This document shows, piece by piece, positions 13,561 to 13,753 of a stretch of DNA of 13,753 nucleotides (position 1 is the stretch's first letter; each line of letters begins with the position of its first letter). The notes below the pieces were generated by a model. That model was not told the origin of the DNA. It ran no database searches and saw only the letters and a list, made by a program, of their open reading frames with translations. This DNA comes from an uncultured Collinsella sp. (GTDB lineage: Bacteria; Actinomycetota; Coriobacteriia; Coriobacteriales; Coriobacteriaceae): the NCBI GenBank assembly GCA_900550195.1, contig URRB01000025.1, forward strand, positions 1 to 13,753, written 5' to 3'. Both the position numbers and the translations under genes were made by a program.

Positions 13561-13621
13561 GTCTCCTTCTGTCGCTAAAAAACGTTCTCCTTCGAGGTCA
13601 GGAGACGTATTTTGAGCGACA
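13561..13621 (-). promoter_or_regulatory. Leader with alternative hairpins before the phosphoesterase operon
   Basis: On the minus strand, ACGTCTCCT (13608-13600) can pair with AGGAGaACGT (13591-13582, one bulge). This hairpin is followed directly by six T (13582-13577), a terminator-like shape. The same GTCTCCT (13606-13600) is also perfectly complementary to AGGAGAC (13567-13561), which contains the operon's SD. TGTCGCT (13621-13615) and AGCGACA (13576-13570) close the whole element. The pairings compete, so this may be an attenuator or switch, or simply a terminator of an upstream unit. Confidence 0.5.
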
Positions 13622-13753
13622 TGAGGCACATATCCCTCATGTTCCAAGCTCCAATCTGCCGAATTTGCTCGGATAAAAGTCTAAGGCTTCGATAGCAGGG
13701 GTTGATTTCCGATCTCAGCCGAACACATTGAGCAAATAGGCCATTCCCGCAGT
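13620..13753 (-). other. Upstream region of the phosphoesterase operon: hairpin and unassigned sequence
   Basis: CATGAGG (13620-13626) and CCTCATG (13635-13641) form a 7-bp stem with an 8-nt loop next to the leader. Further out, on the minus strand, ATTTGCTC and GAGCAAAT form an 8-bp inverted repeat. A frame from ATG 13744 reads MAYLLNVFG, stops, and continues in frame with protein-like text interrupted by further stops. No clear promoter or gene was found before the window ends. Confidence 0.35.

Overview
The window looks like chromosomal DNA of a high-GC actinobacterium of the class Coriobacteriia, most likely Collinsella or a close relative. This is inference: it rests on the actinobacterial FHA / PP2C / RodA-PBP / PknB gene order, the strong G/C bias at third codon positions, and the RodA-PBP fusion. 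No database was searched.

Region 1 (1-7731, + strand) is a cell-wall growth and Ser/Thr phosphorylation operon. It holds a 5'-truncated FHA protein (FhaA-like), a membrane-anchored FHA protein (FhaB-like), a PP2C phosphatase with a transmembrane segment, one polypeptide joining a RodA/FtsW-type SEDS glycosyltransferase to a class B penicillin-binding protein, and a PknB-type kinase with four PASTA repeats. Stops and starts overlap or lie close together, except for about 130 bp before the kinase. The expected logic is that PknB senses peptidoglycan through its PASTA repeats and phosphorylates partners, the FHA proteins read phosphothreonine, the phosphatase resets the system, and the fused synthase makes and crosslinks peptidoglycan. 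A strong intrinsic terminator (7784-7822) closes the unit.

Region 2 (about 7850-10530) is a tRNA-associated mobile element. Its left junction is the 3' half of a tRNA-Arg(CCU) gene on the minus strand (8032-8076), broken exactly at the anticodon loop. A second, rearranged copy of the tRNA end lies to its left. Inside come an AT-richer tyrosine integrase whose Shine-Dalgarno (SD) sequence sits in an inverted repeat, an excisionase-like helix-turn-helix protein, a 10-codon ORF and a small winged-helix protein. A bidirectional terminator-like structure (10461-10526) follows. No matching right-hand att site or complete tRNA-Arg was found in the window, so the element probably ends beyond it.

Region 3 (about 10530-13753) is GC-rich again. 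It holds a possible broken or bicistronic minus-strand micro-gene, a coiled-coil protein of unknown function (+), and a convergent minus-strand operon of three overlapping metallophosphoesterase genes. The last two of these are paralogues. The operon is preceded by a leader with mutually exclusive pairings (terminator hairpin versus masking of the ribosome binding site). This phosphoesterase cassette and its leader, the tRNA-end repeats and the RodA-PBP fusion are the points most worth a second look.
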